From the NCBI GenBank assembly GCA_014529385.2, contig CM043971.1, positions 85,490,340-85,554,339 of the forward strand: a DNA stretch of 64,000 bases, read 5' to 3'. This DNA is from Adiantum capillus-veneris (Eukaryota; Streptophyta; Polypodiopsida; Polypodiales; Pteridaceae). Below are positions 31,901-40,132 of the stretch, piece by piece (position 1 is the stretch's first letter; each line of letters opens with the position of its first letter). The notes below the pieces were generated by a model. The model was not told the origin of the DNA, did no database searches, and was given only the letters and a program-made list of their open reading frames with translations. A program made the translations under genes and the position numbers.

Positions 31901-32652
31901 GTGATGAGCTTACAGCCATTCTGGAAATCTTCTACATAACAGCCATTTGGATTGAAGCGAACCTGAAAACCCTGCTCAACCATTTGTCCAACAGAAACAA
32001 GATTCTTTGTAATGTTTGGGACATGAAGTACATCTGCTAAGTACTTTGATTTCCCACTCTTCGTATTTAGAGGTATGTCCCCTACATGAGCAATGGGGTG
32101 AGCTGTGTCATCTCCTGTCTGCACATAGCCTGACACATCTGGTTTGCGCATATCTCTAAACCACTCTCCACGAGACGTCATGTGATTAGAGGCACCTGAA
32201 TCCACATACCAAACATCATCTTGGGTGGAATTCTCTGCAGTCATTGTATTCATTACATGATGCATAACAAACATGCGCTCGTTTTTGCTGTCATCTGCAT
32301 CTCTGCTAGTAGATGCATAGTTGCCCTGTTCTCTCTTTCTACTTGCTTTTCCCTTTGGACAGTCACGTGACATGTGACCTCTTTCACCACAAGTCCAACA
32401 TTCTCTACTATCTGGAGTATGTTGCTGCCTGCTTGATCCTGCACCACGACCTCTTTGACTCCCCCTGCCTTGAGACTGGTTTCCCCTGCCACCTGTATTG
32501 TTTTGATTTGCCTGCCACCAGAAATTGGCCCCTGCAACCCCTTGGGCCTCGACCACGACCTCTACCTCTACCTCTGTTGGAGTTAGAATAGAAGGCCTAT
32601 TCAGAATTATTTCTGCCATGAGAAGAAGATGTGTCAAGGTTCTTCTCCTCAA
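28915..32652 (-). CDS. Copia-A2 pol polyprotein (1245 aa frame)
   Basis: The frame opens upstream of a CCHC knuckle (CWTCGERGHMSRDC, residues 85-98), then protease DSGA (151-154). A pre-integrase region (DIWHKRIGHVNEQ, from 285) and the integrase core D353-D416-E452 follow. RT comes next with NAFLNGELQEEVY (848-860) and YVDD (930-933), then RNase H from about YTDADWAGS, ending after DIFTKALGAEK. All catalytic motifs look intact. The first ~40 residues (EVEVEVVVEAQ) are the +1 reading of an RG-repeat coding stretch, so the protein probably should begin in the gag frame. Products act in retrotransposon particles and in nuclear integration. Confidence 0.93.
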   Translation of the reverse strand: MRRRTLTHLLLMAEIILNRPSILTPTEVEVEVVVEAQGVAGANFWWQANQNNTGGRGNQSQGRGSQRGRGAGSSRQQHTPDSRECWTCGERGHMSRDCPKGKASRKREQGNYASTSRDADDSKNERMFVMHHVMNTMTAENSTQDDVWYVDSGASNHMTSRGEWFRDMRKPDVSGYVQTGDDTAHPIAHVGDIPLNTKSGKSKYLADVLHVPNITKNLVSVGQMVEQGFQVRFNPNGCYVEDFQNGCKLITEGKCVGRMFTLNVDMPEVKAALFAQGIGVVADVDIWHKRIGHVNEQRLRSMQSKQIVKGLPKFKVDGMHKVCAACQFGKQSKGSFPHERNVCKKPLEVVHTDVWGPTDTASIHGCRYYVSFIDDHTRKVWVYFMRNKSEVFGHFQDFKVMIEKETDMQIKTLRSDGGGEYFSNDFSDFLRMHGIHRQFTCRYTPQQNGVAERKNRHIAEVARALMNEKNMPHHFWAEAVNTAVYIMNRTPTAAVHDVTPEEKFTGTKPDLAHLKVFGCIAYVHVPDELRRKLDPKAEKCILVGYSLEQKGYRCYNPTTRELRVSRDVVFDEMSSWYSNAHGTIGADVKDDVVVQNVRPQSQVLSGPQESSSRGSVEKPWNGRLRTQVTPPTGTGNVSRKGKEKVDEPPFMVDASSGFSHVDMDSDGSEQSLDEEFGIPAARTPGVRKVQEDSRGQRSDPGPRRSNRVRNPVQKLTYDGYLAHHQAYMAKVIQDVEPTCFEDAVGNVHWDDAMNEEMAALEANDTWELVPLPSGKKAIGCKWVYKTKHKADGNIERHKARLVAKGYAQTYGIDYEETFAPVAKMTTVRAVIAVAASRGWIMHQMDVKNAFLNGELQEEVYMDQPPGYVDPGYPDYVCRLLKALYGLKQGSRAWYDRIAKYLVSIGFRRAHADHSLYVRESDVGIVVITIYVDDLIIVGDNAMEIDHVKGLLKQEFEMKDLGELRYFLGIEVIRTPKGVWLSQRQYALDMLSKYGMDDCKPISIPLDVNAKLSAEKGDVVEDVNMYRKIVGSLIYLTITRPDLSYTVGLESQFMQLPRKPHLDGVRRTLRYVQGTLDYALFYAADAPLALYGYTDADWAGSIVDRRSTSGFMFSFGSAAVTWSSKKQPTVALSSTEAEYRGAAVAACEVAWLRTLLEDLGVQVDQQIFIHCDNLSSMQLARNPVFHARTKHIEVHYHYVRERVLAGDIDLVYVSTEEQIADIFTKALGAEKLRRFRTMLGLYDMQS

Positions 32653-33226
32653 GAATAAGCATAGAAATCAAATCTTGGAACACGGGGATGTCGTCTCTTG
32701 TATTCATGGAAGACCTAAAATGTACATACTCATCTCCTAGACCATCCAAGCATGCACGGACAATGTCATCGTCTTCCACTGAGACTTTAATAGATCCAAG
32801 AGCCTCAATGATACTCTTGATCTTCAAAGCATAATCATTGATGGAGAGGTTGTTCCTCTTAACCTGATTTAGCTCCGACTTTAGTTGAAGCTTCCTGGCC
32901 TTGGTGTTCACCTCGAACACTCTGCCTAAGTTTTTCCATGCAATGGCGGGGGTTTCAGCATCCTGTAGATAGCCCATCATGCCATCTGTGATGCTCATAG
33001 AAAGCCAATACATCACTTTGCTCTGGCCTTGTTGCCAGTCCCTCAAAGCTTTCCTTTGTTCTGCTGTAGCATTTGCCTCGGGAATCTCTGGTTCCTTTTC
33101 ATTGTCTCCTTCTACATAGTCCCAATAACCTTTTCCTTTTAGGAAATTTCTTATTCTGAACTTCCATGCAGGGTAGTTATTTTTCCCAAGCTTCTCAGTA
33201 ACAATCTGACTGAAACCGTCAGACAT
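32597..33226 (-). CDS. Copia-A2 gag (209 aa)
   Basis: ATG at 33226, MSDGFSQIVTEKLGKNNYPA. A UBN2/DUF4219-type copia gag with KGYWDYVEGDNE near the start and ELNQVKRNNLSINDYALK in the middle. It ends ...SHGRNNSE at a TAG. The A3 copy has AAACAG where A2 has GAATAG, so the stop looks like a mutation. Past it the frame would encode NSNRGRGRGRGRGPRG, then fall out of frame with pol. Pol begins 56 nt before the gag stop in the +1 frame. Confidence 0.9.
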   Translation of the reverse strand: MSDGFSQIVTEKLGKNNYPAWKFRIRNFLKGKGYWDYVEGDNEKEPEIPEANATAEQRKALRDWQQGQSKVMYWLSMSITDGMMGYLQDAETPAIAWKNLGRVFEVNTKARKLQLKSELNQVKRNNLSINDYALKIKSIIEALGSIKVSVEDDDIVRACLDGLGDEYVHFRSSMNTRDDIPVFQDLISMLILEEKNLDTSSSHGRNNSE

Positions 33227-33505
33227 CTTGAAGCACTAAGACAAAATAGCTGCAATCTGCAAAAACCTGCAAATCTGTTGAACCTGCTATCGTGGTTCTT
33301 GTAACGCTTTCTACACTCAACGAGTGTCCACAATCAAGCGTACATACAACCACTGTACTTGTACAGTAAATCTCTGTATACTGCACTTTGGAGACCTGTT
33401 CAGAAACTTGTGCGAAAAACCCCTAAAAACCCCAAACCTGGAGGCATCTGGTCGTGGATTGCGAACGAAGGGATTGTGATGCTCTTGCTCTCTTGCCTGC
33501 ACCAG
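33227..33505 (-). other. Copia-A2 leader
   Basis: 280-bp untranslated leader between the primer site and the gag ATG. No gene. It is the intact reference for the site where L split copy A1. Confidence 0.8.
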
Positions 33506-33517
33506 GCTCTGATACCA
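33506..33517 (-). other. Copia-A2 primer binding site
   Basis: TGGTATCAGAGC on the minus strand, directly adjoining the LTR with no spacer. Confidence 0.92.
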
Positions 33518-33839
33518 TGTAAAGAATGAGGATGCAAGAGAGCTACACAAGACAAGCACAAAGCACACAGAGATGGAAAGCTTCTTCTTCTTCTTCACAG
33601 AAAAGAGAGTACAAAATGACTAAGTGCTAAAGCTGAAAAGTAGCACATATGTACATGCGGTCACTAAGTGTGAACTCGCTAGAAGCGTACTAGGCTGGCA
33701 CTATGAGTGTAGTCCAGCTGTAGAATCACTGGCAGAGATCCTCCATGTCGGTCACCTAACGCGCCAGTGAGTAAATGCCGTAAGCGGCCAAGACCCGTAG
33801 TGGATGCCAGCTCAAGGTGTAGAGCTCGACATCTCAACA
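33518..33839 (-). repeat. Copia-A2 5' LTR
   Basis: 322 bp, about one difference from 28585-28906. Followed by the ATTAA duplication. Confidence 0.95.
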
Positions 33840-33844
33840 ATTAA

Positions 33845-34441
33845 TATGTCCGAGTACAACTTAATCTCTAGCCAAGGCGGACTGTTAACAGCACCGTCAC
33901 TTGGATCATCTACTAACTAGGAGTTTAAGCTCCCGCTTTACAGAATTAACCGGGTGTTAATGACACCGGGCTTAACAGAATGATTAATCAAAAATTTGCT
34001 GATGACGGTGATGGAGATTTTCTCATGTTGCTTAATCTGCCTCAACTGACCTTAGGTTCTGTAAACTTTATCTTTCTATGTTGGTCTTTCCCTGCTTAGA
34101 TAGCACTCAAGAGCTTTCTGCAGTGCTCCTTTTCCTCGCTTAACCTTGTTTTCTCCTTGCCTTCTTGATCATGGCCGCTCATCTTATGCTTGATGAGAGA
34201 GAGACTTCATTTTTGCTTTGCCCCTCGATCTGTCTTTCTTGCCTTGGCTTGCTCCGATCTTGATTGCTTGTTTTATCGACTTTTCTTGGAATGTCCTTTT
34301 ACCTTGGCTTGCTCAAGCTCTATTGCTTCCCACTGGCTTCGAGAACTAGCGAGAGAGATTTCCTATAGAAGGAGCTTGCCCCTTCCATTCCTTTGCTTTC
34401 CTTGCTCGGAGAGAGCACGCCTTGCTTTGGTTGGATTGGAG

Positions 34442-34513
<72 letters not shown>

Positions 34514-35289
34514 CGCCTTGCTTAATCTCTCATCCTCCTCCCCTTGCTTACCCTCCTCGTTTCTCCTCTTGCCATTCCTTAACTCTTCCCCCTTTTCTTG
34601 CAATCCCTTCTTCTTGCCTTTACCTGCTCAAGCCTCGACGAGGGATTCTCTTGCCCAAGCTCGTCTTCTTCTTATTCGAACAACTCTCCTTTTTCTTCGT
34701 TGATGCTTGCTATCCTCCTTGCTCGTTGCCCTTCTCCATCTCCCTTTTCTTCTCAAGGGCCGAGAGAGAGAAAGAGAGCGAGAGAGAGAGTAAGAACTCT
34801 TCTCGAGTATATGATGGAGAGAGGCTTCCTTCTTGCTTAAGCCGAGAAAGAGATGCTTTGGTTTCTCTCTCCTTCTCTACCTTCATGCTCCCGTCCAAGC
34901 TTCCCCTCCTTCTCTCGCTTGTAATGACCTACATCCCTTGCAAAAGCGTCCCCTCTATTAATAGTGTGTGCCCTCCCTTGGCAGTGGCACCGGGCGTAAT
35001 TGATGTGGCACGGGAGTCGGCCCAATGACGTGGCAGGGCCGACCAGCCTGAAAATTGCCAGGATTGACGCCGAAAGAGGTCGCCTTGCCATGCTGGATAG
35101 TTTTCACTTCATCCTCGCCGGTGTTTGAGCTCTCTACAAGCCGCTACGAGCCAATCTCTTTGCATGCGCTCGTTCTCTGTCTGCCCGCCATGCGTTTTTT
35201 CTTTTTCATTTCCTTGCTTACACACTAAAGCCCTATGGGCGGCCACTTCCTTACCCAATTAAGCGGCCACTAGTCGGGTGGCCTTTGAG
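33845..35289. other. Pyrimidine-rich non-coding stretch
   Basis: No gene. From about 34060 to 34930 the plus strand is strongly C+T-rich (many CTTGCT/TCTTGCC words), interrupted by a long GA run. Open frames through it are simple-repeat artefacts. It could be an LTR or UTR of the neighbouring G1 unit, but no boundaries are visible. Confidence 0.5.
34445..34510. repeat. (GA)33 microsatellite
   Basis: A pure GA run of 66 bp in otherwise pyrimidine-rich DNA. A shorter impure GA-rich patch is at about 34759-34790. Confidence 0.98.
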
Positions 35290-35690
35290 CCTCATTGTGG
35301 GCGGCGGGATGCCTTTGTAAGGGCATCACATTTGGGCATACATGCATGCCAAGGCAATACCAAGCACAACATTTTTCTCCAGCAAGCCTTGACTAATAAT
35401 ATCATCATGAATTTGAAGCCCATATCGTCTTGCATGGTGATGCTTGCCTTCAAGAGATAAGAATACGTGATTGCATTTGTCCACCTTCCTGGCCCTACCT
35501 CTGTTGGAGTTATCCCGCAATCATTGCATTCCTAGAGATGACATTCCGAACACGAAGCTCTTCAAGCACTTTTTGCACTTTATGAGAAGTACATCAAATT
35601 TGGCGTACATGTAAAACTCTCGTAGTGCCGCTGGTGGCAGTATACCCTGCTTAGCAATGCACTGCAAGAGATAACATTTTGGTCAGATTC
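35290..35690 (-). pseudogene. PPR-repeat (PLS type) gene fragment
   Basis: Minus-strand readings in three frames line up with successive pentatricopeptide motifs. They are CIAKQG..., MYAKFDVLLIK, then VQKVLEELRVRNVISRNAMIAG, then GLQIHDDIISQGLLEKNVVL and ALACMYAQMCDALTKA. These are typical of plant organelle RNA-editing or processing PPR proteins. At least two frameshifts and several stops separate the pieces. No start, intron or C-terminal E/DYW domain is seen. It is a relic of a host gene family, probably a retro- or fragment copy. Confidence 0.8.
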
Positions 35691-36160
35691 TCCTTGAGCA
35701 CTTACTCTTTTGCATCCCGAAACCGTGGTTGCAGCTCATTGACCGAGCGGACCGGAGTGGTACGGAACCGGCCCCCGGTGAATCTTTATCGACCAATATT
35801 TTGGCGACCGGAACTCCAATCACCAATCTGAAAAGACCGACGCTCTCCAGAAGTAGAGCACTTCAGGCCCATGCATTCATTTCATCTCTGTCACCTTAGC
35901 TGCACTTGCCCAATCCGGTACGGATCTGCAATCGACTTGAACTTAAAGTCCCATAACTTCTTCATCGTAGCTCCAATCGACAAGCCGTAAAGACAGGCCA
36001 GTAGAGCACTTCAAGCACTACAGTTTCAGATCATAACCTTTCATATGTGCTCACTTCAAGCATTATCATTTTTGGCATCATTAAGGCATATGTTGGCCCT
36101 TTTAAGCCACATTTGGCATACATTAATCATTAAGCTTGGCCTGTTAACAAGCCCTCATCA
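35691..36160. other. No gene seen
   Basis: About 470 bp between the PPR fragment and the G1 ORF. Nothing recognisable. Confidence 0.4.
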
Positions 36161-36847
36161 CTAACCATTAATCAAGTAGGCTTTCAATAAGCTTGATCTG
36201 CATCTTCTTGGCATATTTCTTAGCATGGGAGCAAGGCTGCACGACACTGGCACTTGCAAAAATTGCATGGTGACTCGGTTTTTCAGTTCCACCGCTGAGT
36301 ATCCTACAAATCTTGATGTGAGGTTGCTTATCCCCGGCGCAAATATCTTCGTTTTCCAGGTGAAGAAGCCAGTGTAGAATGCCTCTTCAAAGGTTAGCAT
36401 ATTATGCGAGGGTAGAAACATGCATCTGGCACAGAATCCATAAAGGATTTCTTCTGAAGGTTGCCCACTCAAATCGTAGCATAGGCCTTTGTTCCCTTCC
36501 AAGAATGAGAGCCATGGGGCTCCTGTTTGCTCAGGCTCATCGCAAACCTGTATGCATGTGAGTAGCATCCTGCAGATCTTATATAGCATTTCACAGAAGA
36601 GATCTGGCAGACTATTGAAGGATGCCATGATGCCCGTTAGGGTTTTCACCATGTATTCTTCTGTCACTTGGCCTCTCTCTGGAGCTGGTAGCCTGGGAAA
36701 ATTGAGCCATGTTGGCCTCTTATTCTGCAGTGCTTCATGCACTTGCCATGTCCTTCCTCTAGTAGGTACAAGGCATAATGTTGGATCTTTTTGTAAGGCC
36801 GCAGGTGCTCTTGTGAACAGAATCAGGTATCTTGGATTCTTGTTCAA
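36161..36847 (-). pseudogene. G1 unit, C-terminal region (228 aa), unrecognised
   Basis: An open minus-strand frame reads NKNPRYLILFTRAPAALQKD at its start. It has evenly mixed composition and several Trp and Cys residues, as in a folded domain (RTWQVHEALQNKRPTWLNFP, SEEILYGFCARCMFLPSHN). I do not recognise the family. It is on the same strand and in line with the coiled-coil and N-terminal pieces of G1, so probably one protein that decayed, perhaps an extra ORF of a large gypsy-type element. Confidence 0.5.
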
Positions 36848-37117
36848 CTAGCTTAACCTCCACTTCGGATGGTCTTTATCTGCGCCATCCTCTTGCATAT
36901 CCTTGTATAAACTTTCTTTTACCTATAAGAGTACTACCTTGATGAGAGGGTATGGCAGGGATTGTTGGTACCATTGAGCGTTGATTTGATTGGGAGTGAG
37001 TTGAGTGATGTTGATAGAGTGTAAAACTCTCAACTCCCAATCCATAGCAGCCTTCCACTTCTCATCCACCTCTAAGGTGATCTTCTCCTTCAGTGCGTCT
37101 TCTTCAGCTTTTGACAG
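36848..37117 (-). other. G1 unit, broken stretch between ORF pieces
   Basis: No open frame of note. By position it should be decayed coding sequence of G1. Confidence 0.35.
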
Positions 37118-38335
37118 CTAGACGATTTGGATCTGAAATTCTTTGTCACCACTCGGCTTTGCTGTGGACTGCATCTCAAATTCAGTAATAAACGAAACCA
37201 AGGTGATGTCAATTTGGGGCGGCTCCAAAGTGCCTGCCTCTTCCTGTGTATCGGGCTTTTCATCGCTGAGGAGTTGATTGATTCGCTTCAGTTCTGCAAT
37301 CTCCTTTAGGAGCTCCTCCTCTCTCTGGACCCGCATCAGTGCTAGGTCTTTGTGTTGTGACTGTTCAAGCTTCAACTCCAGTTCTAAATCTCTGTTTTTC
37401 TTTTCAAGTGCCTTGTACACTTCATCTGTTCCCTTGATCGAGGCCACGGTTGGATTTTCTCTTATTTGCCGCAAGAAAGTGGCCTGATCATTGATTCTCT
37501 GTTCGGCATATTGGAGTGAAGCGTTGGCTACATCTAACTGCACTTAATGTTTTGAGCTGACAGAGAGGTGGTAAGAAGTTCGTTTATCACTTCTGTCAGC
37601 TTCTCATCTTTCACTTTGCAAGCATTAGATAATTTAGTAAGGAGGTCACCTAACTCCTCCATTTCCTTCTGTTGGTTGTCCCTAGCTATCTGATGTTGTT
37701 TTTCTTCTATCTTTAGCTCTTGTACTTGCCTTTGGAGATCATTGATAGTACTCATCCTGTCGTTGAGCTCTCCTTGCATCGATGACCATTTCTAATTCTT
37801 TGGCTTTAGTGCTGCGGTTGAAGGCTGTTGAGCGGAGTTTCTCCGACATGACTTGCATCTGCCTTGCATACTTGTTAACTTGTAAAATCACTTCGTCATT
37901 GGACTGCCACTCCTCCTGTCTTGCGAGTTGGGATGTGCCGGCAACCTCTTGTGTTGCTTCTTGCTGTGATGTAGGTGTTGATGGTTCTGTAGAGGTGGTT
38001 GGTTGTTCTTCTCCTTGGCCATCCTGAGGCTTTGATACCTCGGCAGTTTTTGGCTAAGTGGGAATAGGTGGTGTGGTCTCAACCCTCACTGTCTCTTTAG
38101 GTGCTGGCCTTTCTTTTACCTTCTCCACCTCGGTCTCTTTCTCATGTGTAGTGATAAGCTCTTTTTCAGTATCTACCTCTTTATCAGTTTCTTCCACCGG
38201 CTTTTGAGTTTCTACGATTTTCTGCTGGCTCAGCTTCCTTTTCCTCTTGTTGTTTGGCATGGTCAGCCTTTTGTGTGGCTTCTGTTTGGTGGGTGAATTC
38301 AAAATCTTTTTCTTTGTTGATCTTGGCTTCTTCAT
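37118..38335 (-). pseudogene. G1 unit, charged linker and coiled-coil region
   Basis: Three minus-strand pieces read in order with stops and shifts. First (38335-38054) is a Lys/Glu/Thr/Pro-rich tract (EVEKVKERPAPKETVRV). Then, past one stop in the same frame, comes a Gln/Ser/Thr/Glu-rich tract (SQLARQEEWQSNDEVILQVN). Last (37779-37534 and 37543-37118) is a long heptad-rich coiled coil (QRQVQELKIEEKQHQIA, EEELLKEIAELKRINQLL). The layout suggests a structural protein. No catalytic motif is seen. Confidence 0.5.
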
Positions 38336-38642
38336 TGGTATGGTGGCTTGGCGATGATGGTGGTGGACTAGGCATGGGCTGGTCCTATTGGTCTAGCGGC
38401 GGTGAGGTGGGTCAGGGAGATGCCTAGCTTTTCTCTTGAGTAGCCGCTTCCTCAGCTTTCTTTGCCGCTTCTTCTACCTCTTTCAGCTTTAAGGCTTTGG
38501 CCTCTTGGTACATTCTTTCTAAATAATCTTTTGGATCATCGGCCTCTTTTCTTGTATGATGCTTCGTTCGAAGTCCTTTCAAGCCTGTGGGTACCCACTT
38601 TTCTCGGTCCTTTCCTTGTGCTTGCCTAGTGCATTGGTAAGC
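38336..38642 (-). other. G1 unit, decayed stretch
   Basis: Short frames only, on the minus strand. It lies between two G1 pieces and is probably frame-broken coding sequence (Lys/Glu-rich readings). Confidence 0.35.
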
Positions 38643-38849
38643 CTATTTTTCTCTTTCAAATCTTGCTTCTTTTTGAGCTGGCTCCTCTTGGTAGGCAGCA
38701 ATAGCTTTCCTCTTCATCTCTTCCCTCCTAGCTCTTTTTTCTTCGTTGTCAGAGCTTTCGCTGCTGTGCCGCTCTGATGAGATGTCATCTAATTCATCAC
38801 TTGATTTAAATGATCTTTTCCCGAATCTCGTAGCTCTTTGAGAGGGTTG
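38643..38849 (-). pseudogene. G1 unit, piece left of the Copia-A3 insertion
   Basis: Minus-strand reading QPSQRATRFGKRSFKSSDEL, then a Ser/Glu/Asp-rich tract and an Ala/Glu/Lys-rich helix-like tract. With Copia-A3 and one GGTTG copy removed, this frame continues directly from the piece ending at 43963, which shows the insertion split one open frame. Confidence 0.7.
38845..38849. repeat. Target site duplication of Copia-A3, left copy
   Basis: GGTTG, repeated at 43958-43962. Confidence 0.92.
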
Positions 38850-39171
38850 TGTTGAGATGTCGAGCTCTACATCTTGAGCTGGCATCCACTACGGGTCTTG
38901 GCCGCTTACGACATTTACTCACTGGCGCGTTAGGTGACCGACACGGAGGATCTCTGCCAGTGATTCTACAGCTGGACTACACTTATAGTGCCAGCCTAGT
39001 ACGCTTCTAGCGTGTTCACATTTAGTGACCACATATACATATGTGATATTTTTCAGCTTTACCACATAGTCATTTTTGTACTCTCTTTTCTGTGAGAAGA
39101 AGAAGAATCTTTCCATCTCTGTGTGGTGTGTGCTTGTCTTGTGTAGCTCTCTTGCATCCTCTTTCTTTACA
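38850..39171 (+). repeat. Copia-A3 5' LTR
   Basis: 322 bp, TGTTGAGATGTCGAG...TTTCTTTACA. Confidence 0.95.
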
Positions 39172-39183
39172 TGGTATCAGAGC
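39172..39183 (+). other. Copia-A3 primer binding site
   Basis: TGGTATCAGAGC directly adjoining the 5' LTR. Confidence 0.92.
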
Positions 39184-39403
39184 CTAGTGCAGGCAAGAGA
39201 GGCTAAGAGAGCAAGAGCATCACAATCCCTTCGTTCGCAATCCACGACAGTATACAGAGATTTACTATACAAGTACAGTGGTTGTATGTACGCTTGATTG
39301 TGGACACTCTTGAGTGTAGAAAGCGTTACACGTACCACGATAGCAGCTTCACCAGATTTGCACGTTTTTGCAGATTGCAGCTATTTTGTCTTAGTGGTTC
39401 AAG

Positions 39404-40132
39404 ATGTCTGACGGTTTCAGTCAGATTGTCACTGAGAAGCTCGAGAAAAATAACTACCCTGCACGGAAGTTCAGAATAACAAATTTCCTAAAAGGAAAAG
39501 GTTATTGGGACTATGTAGAAGGAGACAATGAAAAGGAACCAGAGATTCCCGAGGCAAATGCTACAGCAGAACAAAGGAAAGCTTTGAGGGACTGGCAACA
39601 AGGCCAGAGCAAAGTGATGTATTGGCTTTCTATGAGCATCACAGATGGCATGATGGGCTATCTACAGGATGCTGAAACCCCCGCCATTGCATGGAAAAAC
39701 TTAGGCACAGTGTTCGAGGTGAACACCAAGGCCAGGAAGCGTCAACTAAAGTCGGAGCTAAATCAGGTTAAGAGGAACAACCTCTCCATCAATGATTATT
39801 CCTTGAAGATCAAGAGTATCATTGAGGCTCTTGGATCTATTAAAGTCTCAGTGGAAGACGATGACATTGTCCGTGCATGCTTGGATGGCCTAGGAGATGA
39901 GTATGTAAATTTCAGGTCTTCCATGAATACAAGAGATGACATCCCCATGTTCCAAGATTTGATTTCTATGCTTATTCTTGAGGAGAAGAACCTTGACACA
40001 TCATCTTCTCATGGCAGAAATAATTCTAAACAGGCCTTCTATTCTAACGAGGTAGAGGTAGAGGTCGTGGTCGAGGCCCAAGGGGTTGCAGGGGCCAATT
40101 TCAAGAAGGTCAATCAAATCAAAAAAATATAG
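39404..40132 (+). CDS. Copia-A3 gag (242 aa)
   Basis: ATG at 39404, MSDGFSQIVTEKLEKNNYPA, nearly the same gag as A2. Where A2 stops (GAATAG), A3 reads AAACAG and stays open. It also lacks 7 nt (TCCAACA) just after TCTAAC, which puts the downstream EVEVEVVVEAQ reading in the gag frame. It ends at 40132 (...VNQIKKI). The frame before the knuckle is therefore rearranged relative to A2. Confidence 0.88.
   Translation: MSDGFSQIVTEKLEKNNYPARKFRITNFLKGKGYWDYVEGDNEKEPEIPEANATAEQRKALRDWQQGQSKVMYWLSMSITDGMMGYLQDAETPAIAWKNLGTVFEVNTKARKRQLKSELNQVKRNNLSINDYSLKIKSIIEALGSIKVSVEDDDIVRACLDGLGDEYVNFRSSMNTRDDIPMFQDLISMLILEEKNLDTSSSHGRNNSKQAFYSNEVEVEVVVEAQGVAGANFKKVNQIKKI

Larger units (their letters stand above)
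28585..33839 (-). mobile_element. Copia-A2: complete, young Ty1/copia element
   Basis: 322-bp LTRs at 28585-28906 and 33518-33839 differ at about one site by hand. Target duplication is ATTAA (28580-28584 and 33840-33844). The primer site is at 33506-33517 and the polypurine tract at 28907-28915. Pol is fully open (1245 codons) and gag is open to codon 209, but the two are in different frames. It inserted beside the H3-like pseudogene. Confidence 0.95.

Noticed and set aside
32597-32652. Programmed +1 frameshift between Copia-A2 gag and pol
   Set aside because: Comparison with A3 shows a stop mutation and a 7-nt length difference here, and no slippery site is obvious, so mutation is simpler.
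34190-35028. ORFs with long Arg-Glu runs across 34190-35028 on both strands
   Set aside because: They are produced by the (GA)33 repeat and composition bias. No conserved domain.
5157-39183. tRNA-like TGGTATCAGAGC sites as tRNA genes
   Set aside because: Each lies at an LTR edge as a 12-nt primer site. No cloverleaf or full tRNA sequence surrounds it.
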